64,000 nt of DNA from Chloroflexota bacterium (GTDB lineage Bacteria > Chloroflexota > Chloroflexia > Chloroheliales > Chloroheliaceae), in NCBI GenBank assembly GCA_028287745.1, contig JAQBPB010000038.1, positions 1 to 64,000 on the forward strand. The letters run 5' to 3'. Made by a program: the position numbers and the translations under genes. Positions 53,317 through 62,459 of the stretch are shown piece after piece; the first letter of the stretch is position 1; every line of letters begins with the position of its first letter. A model generated the notes under the pieces. It saw only the letters and a program-made list of their open reading frames with translations. It was not told the DNA's origin and searched no databases.

Positions 53317-53670
53317 TGCCCTTAAACTTTCTTAATAAATCCGCCTCATATTCCGTTCCGGAAGGCGTAAACTACCTTTTCAACCTGTTAATTGAAGGTG
53401 GACTTACGACATGTAGGCCGGTTGCCGAAAACCATTGATTGGCTTATCCAGCGGTATTTGCCGTTTGCGCGTGCTCGCTTTGCACAACAGGCTGCGATAC
53501 TTGATGGAGGCAGGAACTTATAACTTCGCAATATCACTTGGTATAGAAAAGATGGGTCGCGTGTTAAAAATATATTAAAACTATTCAGAGAAACCCGGTA
53601 GTGGAAAAAGAAGGAAAAGTGATAGTACTTTTTACAGGACTTAAGCGTACAAAAGGTAAGAAACCAGTCC

Positions 53671-53797
53671 TGACTTTTGGGGGTAATAATTACTTTCTTT
53701 TGCCGGTGGGGAGCTAACCGGCCCCAAATATAAAGTCCCGTGAATTACGTATTGAGAGGCGTAATTCACGGGACTGGCAAAGTTGTAGTAAAGTAGG
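53671..53797. repeat. Duplicated intergenic element, copy 1, with hairpin
   Basis: It starts TGACTTTTGGGGGTA and ends with TGGCAAAGTTGTAGTAAAG. Inside, GTCCCGTGAATTACG (53735-53749) pairs with CGTAATTCACGGGAC (53760-53774). On the minus strand the stem is followed by TTTATATTT, so it may be a terminator or attenuator about 420 bases upstream of the accessory gene. Confidence 0.7.
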
Positions 53798-54314
53798 AAA
53801 TTAGTTCGGAACCAACCACTGCCGGTTGGTGAAAAGTGGGCTAACCCGGCACCTAAAGTACTACCAGTGTAAAGCCTGCGCAGCGGCCCGGCTACCGGCC
53901 GCGCCCGCCGCTGAAGAAAGTAAAGGGGCCGTAGAAGCCGGGCTTTTAGCTGCTTGTTGATAATGCTGGCCGGGAAATTTGCTGGCCTGATTTCGCCGGG
54001 GTATCACCAGGATTTGCACAGCCGGTCTGGTCAGTCGCAATTTTGTAGAAGGTTGTGTCTGCTTTGGAAATCCGAAATTTCTTTTAGCCTGGCTCAGGCC
54101 TTATTTATAAGGTTAAACTAACGGTGTGCGTCAATATTGAACCAAAATAGGCTCGATTTGACCCTAAATACAGTTCAATAGTTTTGAAAATGTTGTAAAA
54201 CCTTGATTGGTGAAAGCGTACCCCAGATAGCGCCAAATAATTAGTTGAAAAGGAAAGGTAATCTGACTGACTTTGGTAAGCAAGTTGTTGTTAACTAAAA
54301 GTACCGGTCAGGCA

Positions 54315-54328
54315 TTGACATTTGTCAG
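54315..54328. promoter_or_regulatory. FNR-like box TTGAC-ATTT-GTCAG
   Basis: Near-palindrome with one mismatch to TTGAC-N4-GTCAA, in the leader of the first oxidase module, about 1 kb upstream of the accessory gene. The distance is large for direct promoter control. Confidence 0.35.
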
Positions 54329-54476
54329 TAATAGACCCTCTCTAAAGTAGATACGTTAAGGTCCGGAAAGTAAGTTTGGCGGGACCTTTAATAGAAGGCC
54401 CGGTACCGGAATTAGAAGGGAATATAACACTACTTTTAGAGGTACTAAAAATTATAATAAGTAAGTATAAAAACAT

Positions 54477-54628
54477 TGACTTTTGGAGGTATTGCTAATT
54501 TCCTTTTGGCGGAGGTACGGCCAGGGAGGGAGAAAACCGGCAGAGGGTTTTTACCCTGAAATAAAGCCCGTGAATTGCTTATTGAGAAAAGCAACAACTG
54601 ACGAGATTGGCAAAGTGGTAGTTAAAGG
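54477..54628. repeat. Duplicated intergenic element, copy 2, decayed hairpin
   Basis: It starts TGACTTTTGGAGGTA, contains AAAGCCCGTGAATTGCTTA and ends with TTGGCAAAGTGGTAGTTAAAG, matching copy 1 in order and spacing with small insertions. The second hairpin arm has lost most complementarity, so only a short TTGCTT/AAGCAA stem remains. Confidence 0.65.
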
Positions 54629-54671
54629 GTATTTTCAAAAAATAAACTGAAGAAACAGCATTAAATTATAG

Positions 54672-54715
54672 CCCGGCGAGCCAGGACTCGATTTCTCAAG
54701 TCCTGGCTCGCCGGG
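54672..54715 (-). terminator. Hairpin terminator after the second giant oxidase gene
   Basis: CCCGGCGAGCCAGGACT (54672-54688) pairs perfectly with AGTCCTGGCTCGCCGGG (54699-54715), a 17-bp stem 12 bases past the stop codon. On the minus strand CTATAATTTAAT follows, a weak U-tract. Confidence 0.75.
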
Positions 54716-54726
54716 TTACTTTCGGG

Positions 54727-57700
54727 CTACCGGCCGCACTTAGAGGTAAAGTAGGTAACCGTGGCCGTCGAGGCGGTGGAGGACAGTCCCTTATCTCCTT
54801 CGAAGAAGTAAAGGGTGTACTGGCCCGCCGCGAGCGAGTTGGTGGTTATACTAAAGGCACTCTTATTACCGGAGTCCTGGATTAACGGTGAGTTGACCCC
54901 GGTTTTAGCCGGATTTGGTAAACCACTGTAAGGGTTGCCCAGACTGATTGAAAGGCTGGCACTCTGCGCGAGCGGCAGGCTCCAACTTGCTGAAATCGGT
55001 CCGGCGGCCTGGGGATTAATTACTACGTAGTAACCCGTCCCCGATTGTAAGGCCACAACCGGCACCGTACAGGTCAGGGCTGTCAGCGGCGCAGGTGTTG
55101 AGGTTGGCGTCGCGGTCGGCGTTGGTGCCGGAGTGACAGTCGGCGCCGGCGTTGAAATTGGGTTAGGCGTGGGTGACGGTGTAGGTGACGGTGTGGGTGA
55201 CGGTGTAGGCAAAGAGCTTTGGCAGGCTGGAACAGTGGTCCCCTTCAAAGGCTCGATAGGGCAGGTCGTACCATCCGGTGCGAAGCTACGCATCAGACCC
55301 CACATACCGGCCTGTGTGAACGGCAACCGCCGGTCCTGGTAAACGAAGTCGCCTACCATCCTGGCCGGGCCGCCCATACCATCAACCACCGCATCCAGCG
55401 ACTCGTAAGGGCCGACTGCACGAGTTTGCAGTTTAACCCCGTGGAGCATGGTCGGGTCCTGCAAGAAGGAGTGACCACCCAGTGAGAAGGCATGCTCCTG
55501 CTCACTACCCGGTGTCCCAAATACGTGGATCTGGATAGGGTCGCCCGCATAAGCTTTGAGTATCGGCGTGGTCGGGTCGCCGTAGGTCAGCGAACTGAAC
55601 ATCTTGGAGTCATCCTTGCGCTGGGCAACATTCTTATAGTTGACCAGCGTGCCGGTGCGCTTGGCGTCGTTCGGGTAACCGCCCGTCATCAGGCTGCTTC
55701 CAATAATCGCATCCTGTTCTGCCAGGGCCAGGGTAAAGTCACGGTAGGCCGGTTTAGTGTCATCGGAGAAGCGCACGTCAACCGTTGTCCCGATATCCCT
55801 GGGCTCCCCCGACAGGGGGTCGGTGAATTTCGCGCCAGGCTTGGCTACGACCAGCGCCCCGTACAACCCATCCCGGCCCAGGTCGGCCGCTTCCGGGTTT
55901 ACAAGCGTGGCTACGTTGCCGCCAAAGGCCGCGATAGGGGTCGAGCCAAGCCGCCAGGTATCGGCATAGTACATGTAAGTCCTGGATTGGCCGAGCGGGA
56001 CGGTTTGTTCCGGCCCATACCCGATATTCACACCGGACGAATTCGGGTCGCTTGCCAGCTTGGGCAGGTTAAAGGAAACCCGGCTCAGGCCGCTTTTTGC
56101 ATCATTAGTCAGCGTTACCTTCACGCACTCGCCCTGCGAAACGTGCAGCACCAGCGGGTCAGGCTGTTTTGTACCGGCCAGGACAGCGGCAGCATCAACC
56201 GTCGGCACGAAAGCCTGGGTCGCGCCTGGCAACCCCTTCGGCACCTTGACCGCGCTGATAGCAAAACTATGCAGCGGAGCCGAACCGGGACACGGGTTGC
56301 CAGGGTCGGTCAGTACCGGCGGACGGCCGTCTGTGCTGGTCATGACTGTCGCGGCCTTACCGGGCGTGTTACCGGGCAGCGGTTGCAGGTCCGGAACGCT
56401 CCCGTCCAGCACCCGGATATTACCCCAGGCACCGTCGCGGAAAGCCGTCCCATTGCCGTCATGGTACAGGAAGTCGCCTGCCTTGTTCAGGCCCTTCCCG
56501 CCGGTACCATCATCCAGCACCAGGGTATAGCGTTCGGAAATACCGTAGTGCAGGGCGCTTAGCTGAGAAGCCGTGTTCGGGCCCCACGCCCCCCTGGCAT
56601 CCACCTTGTCGGAGTAGCGCATCTCGGTAGAAAAGCGCGCCCCTTCTATAGCCAGCACGTTAAGGTTCTGGCTGACGTTAATCGTCCTTATAATCAACTG
56701 GTCACCCTTGTAAGCCCGTGGGATAGGCGTATAGGGGTCGCCGTGAGTATAAGAACTGAACAGCAGGGAAGGGTCGCCATTAACTTTCAACCGGTCGGCC
56801 CAGGGCACCGAATGCAGGTTGAACGAACTCTCCGCCGGTAGCGGCGAGCCGATAGTGCCGTGATTATCAATCGTCCACAGCACCTGCTCTCTAAAACTGC
56901 CGTCCACGTACCCCGGCATGAGGCCGGTAGTACAGCCGTTTGAAGGCAGGCAGCGGATGTCGGCCAGGGCTCCCGAAGTTATTTCTGCGCCGGTCCTGGG
57001 GTCGTGGTAAGTCGCGCCGCGCGGCTCAATCACCAGCTGGCCGACCATACCATGACTCCAGCCGTAGATGCCGTTGACGTGGTCGTGGAAGAAGATGTTG
57101 TCCAGCGCAATATCGGGATACCAGATGTACTGCGCGAACTCTACCCCGGCCCATTCCCCTGAAGCATGGGCCTTTTCCAGGGGTTTTTCCAGCGTGACCG
57201 TTCCGGCACCGGTTGCGGTGTTGGTAACATTGAGTGCAACGATTTTGTTAATCTCGATGTTGTTGGTACCTTCACCGATAGCGAAAGCTATACCCGGTTT
57301 GAATTTAGCCGCGTTGGAAAGGGCCAATATCGTATCCCCGGCCGCCGCCCCGTTCGCGCCGGTCAACTGGCTGTCCATAAGTTTGTAAGGCCGGACCGAT
57401 TGCTCGAAGGAGAAGCCTGAAATCACACCGTCCGAAGCCTGGGTGTCGAACTGCACATGGTGAATGTGAATGTTGGTCTTGGCGTAGGGCAGTTCGGGGT
57501 CGCCGTCTTGCTGCTCGCTAACCAGTGTATTGAAAAGACAGTCACCGGTATTGGCCCGCAGCGCAATCGGTTCCCGGCTGGTGGCGTTGGCCGGGTCAAG
57601 CATGGCCGCCTTGTTTTGGGCCAGGACAAAGATACCCCCCCTGGTATCAATGTTCGGGTCAGGCAGACCGGCCGCCAGGGCTTTGGCCGCCACTTCGGTA

Positions 57701-60357
57701 TGCGGAATTGGCACAGGGAGCGCGATGATGTTGTTATAACGAATCTGGGGCGTAGCAGGCGATACCGCGTCACCGGCCTTTGGATCAGCTACACCGGCCG
57801 GACAAATCGTATCATTTCGCCCGGCATATGGATCAATTTTCTTGGTGTCCACCGGCCTGGCTTTCTCGCCCAGGTAGGGCGCGCCGGAGTGGCCGTTTGG
57901 CGCGAAAGGCGGCCGGGAGCCAATGTGCGGCCGCAACAGCGGGAAGGCTGGCCGGCCGTTAAGCGGGTTAAAGAGAATAACCGGCCGGTTGCTATTGGCA
58001 CCCGCCAGGAACCGGTCAACTATCAGGGAGCCGGGGTGGCCTGCCAGGATACGGGCGTGGTCAACCCAGTTACTTGTATCTTCAATCTCGTTAACGTAAA
58101 TCGGCTTGCCGGTACTGGTATCTATCTGCCAGTCCATCACCGAACCGTCCTGGGAGAAAGAGCTGTTACCCACGCTGTTAGTGGTTTTGGCTTTTACACC
58201 CTGCGGCGGCAACTGCGGCCTGATCCAGGCCTCGAGGTCGGTGGCATCAGCGATGGTCTGGCCGTTAATGGTTTTGCCAATCAGCATGGACGAGTCAACC
58301 GCCGCTGGCATAGCCGCCCGGCTGGGCAGGGTATCCAGGTCCGGCTGAAGCGTATCAAAAACGCGCCAGAAACCCCACATGCCGGAGAAGTAGTGGTGGG
58401 CGATGTGGCAGTGGAAAACAAATTCACCGGCGAGTTGCTGGTTACTACCGGCGCCGCCTTCGATTTCCAGGTTGTAGCTTTCACCCGGGCCGATGTTCTG
58501 CGCATCCAGCTGCCAGGATTCGGAGCGTTCTATCTGGGGATGTTTGTCCAGGCCGGTCTTGCCGTAGTCCCAGGTCTGGTCGGCGCGCGGGTTGAAGCGC
58601 CAGCGGATTGCGCCGCCGTGAAGGTGATAGACATGGAAGACTTCACTTCCGGCATGCATAACCCGGAACTTGGTGGGGTCACCGACATAGCCGCGTGGAA
58701 TAATGGTGGCCGGGTCGCCAAAAGTATACGAGCCGTAGGTCTGGGACTTTTGGTCCGGGTTGAGTTCCAGGCGGTCCATAAAAGGCTCGGAGCGGTAGTT
58801 GAAGCCGCGCGAACCGGGCCGGTAAGCGTCGGTATGCGGGTCGCGGGTGGGCAGGTTATTGCCTTTGGCATTTTTAATCGGGTAATTCTCGTCACCGATA
58901 TCATGCATAACCTTGACGTTTTCCCGGAAGGCCGGGCAGGCGAAACCGTTGCACCAGCCGTCAGCAGCGGCGGTCGGACCGGGCAGAATTGTCCTGGCCC
59001 AGCCGGAGTCGGTCTGGGGGTTGGCCTGGCTGACCGGGGTCGTGCTGTCATCGGGCCGGAAGTACTGGGAACCGGGCGGCTCAACCGTCAGAGTCCCAAA
59101 AAGGCCGTGCTCAACGGCGGTGCGGTTGCTGGGACCGGGGTGCATGTAGCGGGCACCTTCCAGGGCCGGGTCGTTCGGAATGAAGTATTTGTACAGGATG
59201 GTGCCGCCTTTGGCAACGCCGGTCTGGGGGTTATTGCCAACACCGTCACCGGAAGAACCAGTATGGAAGGCCAGACCATCAATGTGAAGGCCGTAAATAC
59301 CGTCGTCGGCGTTGCCGCCGCTGTCATTCTTGGCCGGGGAAGCATTGTTGGTCAGGGCGATTTCGACACAATCGTTAGCGTTGGCCCGGATTACCAGCGA
59401 CTGCATAAGGTCTTCTTGCATCCGGACGCGGCCGTTGGCATCTTTAAGCGGGTTGCCGCTGGCATCTTTAACCGGGAAGCCGTTCAGGCCGATGGAAACC
59501 CGGTCCTGGAACGGTTTGGCTAGTTGATCTTTGAGCGCTTTGACGTTCTGGCTCAATATATACATTTTGCCAAAAGGATCGTGGTCCCCGAAGCGGTTAA
59601 GCGTAATATCCACGTCAATAATCTGGATATCAAAATGCTTGAGGGGCGCGTTGGCCGGGCAAGGCGAGCCTGGGTCGGTGGCGGCAAGCGCGGCCGGGCT
59701 GGACTCGTTGATGTTAACGGCCAGGGAGAGCAGCATCATGACGACTACCAGGCCGTTAAAGCTGGCCCGGTGCCAGCCCAGGCGGCGGCGGCGGTCGTTC
59801 TTTTGCAGGCTGTACCAGCGGACTACCCTGGGCCGTAAATTTGAAAGGGCCAGCAGCACGAGCGCCGCCGCCGAAGAAAGAACCAGGTTACCACAAAGAG
59901 CCAGCATGCCGTCACGCAGCAGGTGGCTGAAAAAGGGCATTTCGGGCCCGGTGCCGTGTAAGTGGTAAGCACTGAACAGGTAAGCATGGACCGGTTGTCC
60001 AAACGCCATCGCCGCGCTTACCACCAGGGCCATAATATAGGTCCGTAGCAGTATTACCGGCTTGCCGAAAAGAGCGAGTTGATAGCGCCGGGCAATTTTC
60101 CCGACTATCAGAAAGGTAAGCAAGACAGCTACGAGTACCAGCGGCAGCAGCAGGGTGGCATCCCGTAACCAGTGCAGCACGGATGAAGGGGCATTACTTT
60201 CCCCGGCGCCTTCCGCCTCGTGCAGGAGATGCAGCCATAGGCCTCCTCCATAAGCGAACAAAATGGTGGAAAAGGCAATTAAGGCGGGTTGAGACAATTC
60301 AGGGGGGAGTGCGCGTGCCAGTTTAGGGATAAGCCTTTTTACTTTAAATAGTGCCAT
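54727..60357 (-). CDS. Giant membrane-anchored multicopper oxidase, second copy
   Basis: The 1876-residue protein is a diverged paralogue of the one at 46966-52572 with the same order. Residues about 25-220 are TM helices with VLHWLRD and FSHLLRD. Unit 1 has YGLHIDGLAFH, EHGLFGTLTVEP, VYHLHGGAIRW and FVFHCHIAHHYFSGMWGFW. Unit 2 has HIHHVQFD and FFHDHVNGIYGWSHG but lost its later HxH. Unit 3 has only remnants such as HAFSLGGHSF. A Thr/Pro/Ser linker and a 130-residue beta domain end it. Copper ligands are complete in unit 1 and the first half of unit 2, as in the other copy. Divergence between the copies is broad, so the duplication is old and both are probably active. A role in oxidation of Mn2+ or another metal outside the membrane is inferred. 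Confidence 0.88.
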   Translation of the reverse strand: MALFKVKRLIPKLARALPPELSQPALIAFSTILFAYGGGLWLHLLHEAEGAGESNAPSSVLHWLRDATLLLPLVLVAVLLTFLIVGKIARRYQLALFGKPVILLRTYIMALVVSAAMAFGQPVHAYLFSAYHLHGTGPEMPFFSHLLRDGMLALCGNLVLSSAAALVLLALSNLRPRVVRWYSLQKNDRRRRLGWHRASFNGLVVVMMLLSLAVNINESSPAALAATDPGSPCPANAPLKHFDIQIIDVDITLNRFGDHDPFGKMYILSQNVKALKDQLAKPFQDRVSIGLNGFPVKDASGNPLKDANGRVRMQEDLMQSLVIRANANDCVEIALTNNASPAKNDSGGNADDGIYGLHIDGLAFHTGSSGDGVGNNPQTGVAKGGTILYKYFIPNDPALEGARYMHPGPSNRTAVEHGLFGTLTVEPPGSQYFRPDDSTTPVSQANPQTDSGWARTILPGPTAAADGWCNGFACPAFRENVKVMHDIGDENYPIKNAKGNNLPTRDPHTDAYRPGSRGFNYRSEPFMDRLELNPDQKSQTYGSYTFGDPATIIPRGYVGDPTKFRVMHAGSEVFHVYHLHGGAIRWRFNPRADQTWDYGKTGLDKHPQIERSESWQLDAQNIGPGESYNLEIEGGAGSNQQLAGEFVFHCHIAHHYFSGMWGFWRVFDTLQPDLDTLPSRAAMPAAVDSSMLIGKTINGQTIADATDLEAWIRPQLPPQGVKAKTTNSVGNSSFSQDGSVMDWQIDTSTGKPIYVNEIEDTSNWVDHARILAGHPGSLIVDRFLAGANSNRPVILFNPLNGRPAFPLLRPHIGSRPPFAPNGHSGAPYLGEKARPVDTKKIDPYAGRNDTICPAGVADPKAGDAVSPATPQIRYNNIIALPVPIPHTEVAAKALAAGLPDPNIDTRGGIFVLAQNKAAMLDPANATSREPIALRANTGDCLFNTLVSEQQDGDPELPYAKTNIHIHHVQFDTQASDGVISGFSFEQSVRPYKLMDSQLTGANGAAAGDTILALSNAAKFKPGIAFAIGEGTNNIEINKIVALNVTNTATGAGTVTLEKPLEKAHASGEWAGVEFAQYIWYPDIALDNIFFHDHVNGIYGWSHGMVGQLVIEPRGATYHDPRTGAEITSGALADIRCLPSNGCTTGLMPGYVDGSFREQVLWTIDNHGTIGSPLPAESSFNLHSVPWADRLKVNGDPSLLFSSYTHGDPYTPIPRAYKGDQLIIRTINVSQNLNVLAIEGARFSTEMRYSDKVDARGAWGPNTASQLSALHYGISERYTLVLDDGTGGKGLNKAGDFLYHDGNGTAFRDGAWGNIRVLDGSVPDLQPLPGNTPGKAATVMTSTDGRPPVLTDPGNPCPGSAPLHSFAISAVKVPKGLPGATQAFVPTVDAAAVLAGTKQPDPLVLHVSQGECVKVTLTNDAKSGLSRVSFNLPKLASDPNSSGVNIGYGPEQTVPLGQSRTYMYYADTWRLGSTPIAAFGGNVATLVNPEAADLGRDGLYGALVVAKPGAKFTDPLSGEPRDIGTTVDVRFSDDTKPAYRDFTLALAEQDAIIGSSLMTGGYPNDAKRTGTLVNYKNVAQRKDDSKMFSSLTYGDPTTPILKAYAGDPIQIHVFGTPGSEQEHAFSLGGHSFLQDPTMLHGVKLQTRAVGPYESLDAVVDGMGGPARMVGDFVYQDRRLPFTQAGMWGLMRSFAPDGTTCPIEPLKGTTVPACQSSLPTPSPTPSPTPSPTPNPISTPAPTVTPAPTPTATPTSTPAPLTALTCTVPVVALQSGTGYYVVINPQAAGPISASWSLPLAQSASLSISLGNPYSGLPNPAKTGVNSPLIQDSGNKSAFSITTNSLAAGQYTLYFFEGDKGLSSTASTATVTYFTSKCGR

Positions 60358-60565
60358 TCTAATAGACCTTTCTTAATTAAAGCTTGAAATCGGAGCGGTC
60401 ACCCGGTTATTACTAAACTTACCCTTAATTATTCCAGGTATGGCTGTAGAGACAGCAAAAGGACAGCACAAACTTAAGCGCCTGTCTTAAGTAATAACAG
60501 CCTCTTATTCCGCCGCTGAAAAGCAATTTTAAGGATTATTCGGGTTCCGGTTTAGGATTTGTCCT

Positions 60566-61267
60566 TTAAGGATGAGTATTATGCCCGGTTGTATCCTTTT
60601 CGGGATGGTTGTCTACGGCGCCCAAATCGACGTAGATAGGGTGATTTAAAGCCGGGTCGTGGTACTCAACCCAGAGGTTGGAACCGTCCCGGTCCGTAAC
60701 GAAACTCAGGGTGGCATTGATACTGGCCCCGGGCTGAAGAGTACCGGGCCGGATACTTGCGCCAAAGAGCTGCAAAGGTTCCTGCTTATTCAGAGTCTTT
60801 AACTGAAATTGCTCCGGTGAATAATCTACCGGCCCTGACAGGTTGTTGGTAAACCTGACAAAGACCTGGATCTGAATTTTATCCGGGGTAATATAATTCT
60901 GGATACCGTGAGTATTACCGGCCAGGTCCCCTGCCGTCAGGCCAGCTACCTCATCAACGTGTTCGATAACTAAAACCCCAAAGCTGGTTTTTATGTTCTG
61001 GCCGACCTGGAAAGAAGTACCTTCCTGGAGGGCGGTGGTCCTGGTCAACATTTGATTACTCATAAAGGCCCCACCGGCGGCCAGGATGGCAATAATGGAA
61101 ACCAGGGTGAATAAATAAAGGCTTCGCTGGAACCGGGATAAAGAGGGTTCTTTAGAAGATTGGCCGGGGACAGGCGGGGTTGCCGCCAGTAACGAACCGC
61201 CCCTGTCAGCAGCGGTAAAGGTAGGCCCGGCTTTACGGTAATGCCGGTGGTTAGTAAGTGACTTCAC
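60566..61267 (-). CDS. Membrane-anchored DUF4352-like accessory protein, second copy
   Basis: It starts at GTG 61267, with AAGGAA about ten bases upstream. The 233 residues have a cytoplasmic N-terminus (1-48), one TM segment (about 50-72) and an exported beta domain with FGVLVIEHVDEVAG, IQVFVRFTNNLSGPVDYSPEQF and ASINATLSFVTD, ending in His-rich DNHPEKDTTGHNTHP. The fold pattern matches DUF4352-like extracellular domains. It precedes the second giant oxidase gene by about 210 bases. Sequence likeness to the 215-residue copy is low but the layout is the same. It may be a partner or copper-delivery subunit. Confidence 0.75.
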   Translation of the reverse strand: MKSLTNHRHYRKAGPTFTAADRGGSLLAATPPVPGQSSKEPSLSRFQRSLYLFTLVSIIAILAAGGAFMSNQMLTRTTALQEGTSFQVGQNIKTSFGVLVIEHVDEVAGLTAGDLAGNTHGIQNYITPDKIQIQVFVRFTNNLSGPVDYSPEQFQLKTLNKQEPLQLFGASIRPGTLQPGASINATLSFVTDRDGSNLWVEYHDPALNHPIYVDLGAVDNHPEKDTTGHNTHP

Positions 61268-61874
61268 AGGAAAGTTTCCTTTTCTTGAACTGATAACTAC
61301 TTATTTTGCCAGGACCCATATTAAGCACATTAGCCAGGCCGGGGACAGAATTGAAGCCACTTTTGGAGTTATTACAAAATTCAGGACTGATCTTTGGCGA
61401 GATGTGTGCTGGTGGAAACGCCTGCCGTGGCAAATATGGGCCGGTCTGGGAATAAAAAAAGATTTTATAACGTTAATTAACGCAGAGCTTCGCTGAAATT
61501 AAGCCTGGGAAAAGAATTGGCCTGGGCCAACCACAACTTCCCAGGGTTAATGTTACCGGAGCCGGTGGAAAATCAGGTGAGGGGCAGCACGTTTTTAATG
61601 GAGAAGGTCAGAACATAAAGTTTAGAAGGCTGCCCATGTCTACGATGGAGGCTGGCAAGCCCGGTTTAACCGTCCACTTGCAAACTGTCCAATTGGTTAT
61701 GGAGATCGTGCATTGCCCCAGGCCTGACTTAACTCTTTTAAGGGTTCGCTCCCATTAAACTTGTCTTTTGATATTAGAGTACTATGACAACCAATAGCAG
61801 ATTAGTTGTAAAGGACAGCTATTCAGACAGACTTAGGGTAGAGGTTTTAGCTATCTAAAAGTACCATCAGGTGG

Positions 61875-61911
61875 TTGACTTTAGTTAGTATGGTTTATTA
61901 ACTAAAGTCAA
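61875..61911. promoter_or_regulatory. Paired FNR-like boxes
   Basis: TTGACTTTAGTTA (61875-61887) is an exact inverted repeat of TAACTAAAGTCAA (61899-61911). Each half resembles the TTGACTTTAGTCAA palindrome found upstream of the exopolysaccharide operon. It lies about 610 bases upstream of the second accessory gene. Confidence 0.4.
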
Positions 61912-62199
61912 TGTTATAAGCATTTTAGAGTTAATTTAAGCTCAATTTAGTTGATTTTTATATTTTGGAAAATTTATTAACATTAACGAATTTTTATTTC
62001 TTGTCTATATACAGAGGAAAAAGCCTTGAATTTAGACAAAAATGGTGGTATAAATGTATTAAACAACTTATATTAACTCGGTGGAACTAAAAATTTATCG
62101 AGAGATAAGGATGAACTGGGTTGCCTGACTATAAATATAGTCTTAATTGTAAACTATTTAATCCAGGCTAAGCAATGCGGGACATTGCAAGGTAAGGTA

Positions 62200-62277
62200 A
62201 AACGAGAACTACGACTAAATATATTTTGCTGGTAGCAGGGAAACTTAACATTGATAGATTTAATGTAGTTCTCGTTT
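62200..62277. repeat. 13-bp inverted repeat with 52-base spacer
   Basis: AAACGAGAACTAC and GTAGTTCTCGTTT pair perfectly, with a further TAAAT/ATTTA after a three-base mismatch. It could be a leader hairpin of the response-regulator transcript or an operator for the same regulator. Confidence 0.7.
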
Positions 62278-62459
62278 AAGTTTAATTCTAGTGTATCTGC
62301 ATTCTGGCTGGTGCAACTCTCCAATCACTCTAATATATAGCTTTCGCTTTAAACTCGTAAAAGTACATAACTAAACGATTTCAATTCGGAATTCCTCTTA
62401 ACCGAGAAACACACAAACTATTTTCACCATCTTTCTCTTTTTGTGCGTAGGATAAAGAA

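Larger units (their letters stand above)
53317..54726. other. Noncoding region (1.4 kb) between the two oxidase modules
   Basis: No gene of note. It holds an imperfect duplicated element (53671-53797 and 54477-54628), a strong 15-bp hairpin (53735-53774), an inverted repeat CAGGACT/AGTCCTG (53634-53672), an FNR-like box (54315-54328) and the terminator of the second oxidase (54672-54715). It probably is the long leader of the first module. Confidence 0.55.
61268..62459. promoter_or_regulatory. Noncoding divergent region with FNR-like boxes and long inverted repeat
   Basis: No gene is seen. Two FNR-like boxes in opposite order lie at 61875-61888 (TTGAC-TTTA-GTTAG) and 61898-61911 (TTAAC-TAAA-GTCAA); together they make a 13-bp inverted repeat. 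A palindrome GACTATA-AA-TATAGTC is at 62127-62142. An inverted repeat AAACGAGAACTAC/GTAGTTCTCGTTT is at 62200-62212 and 62265-62277. The region drives the second oxidase module leftward and the two-component genes rightward. Confidence 0.5.

Noticed and set aside
55492-56562. Plus-strand frame of 356 codons
   Set aside because: Also antisense to the second oxidase; low-complexity composition with many Arg and Gly, no recognisable motif.
57457-59523. Long plus-strand frame of 688 codons
   Set aside because: It is antisense to the second giant oxidase, which has clear copper motifs. The frame has no family-like sequence or ribosome site and arises from codon bias.
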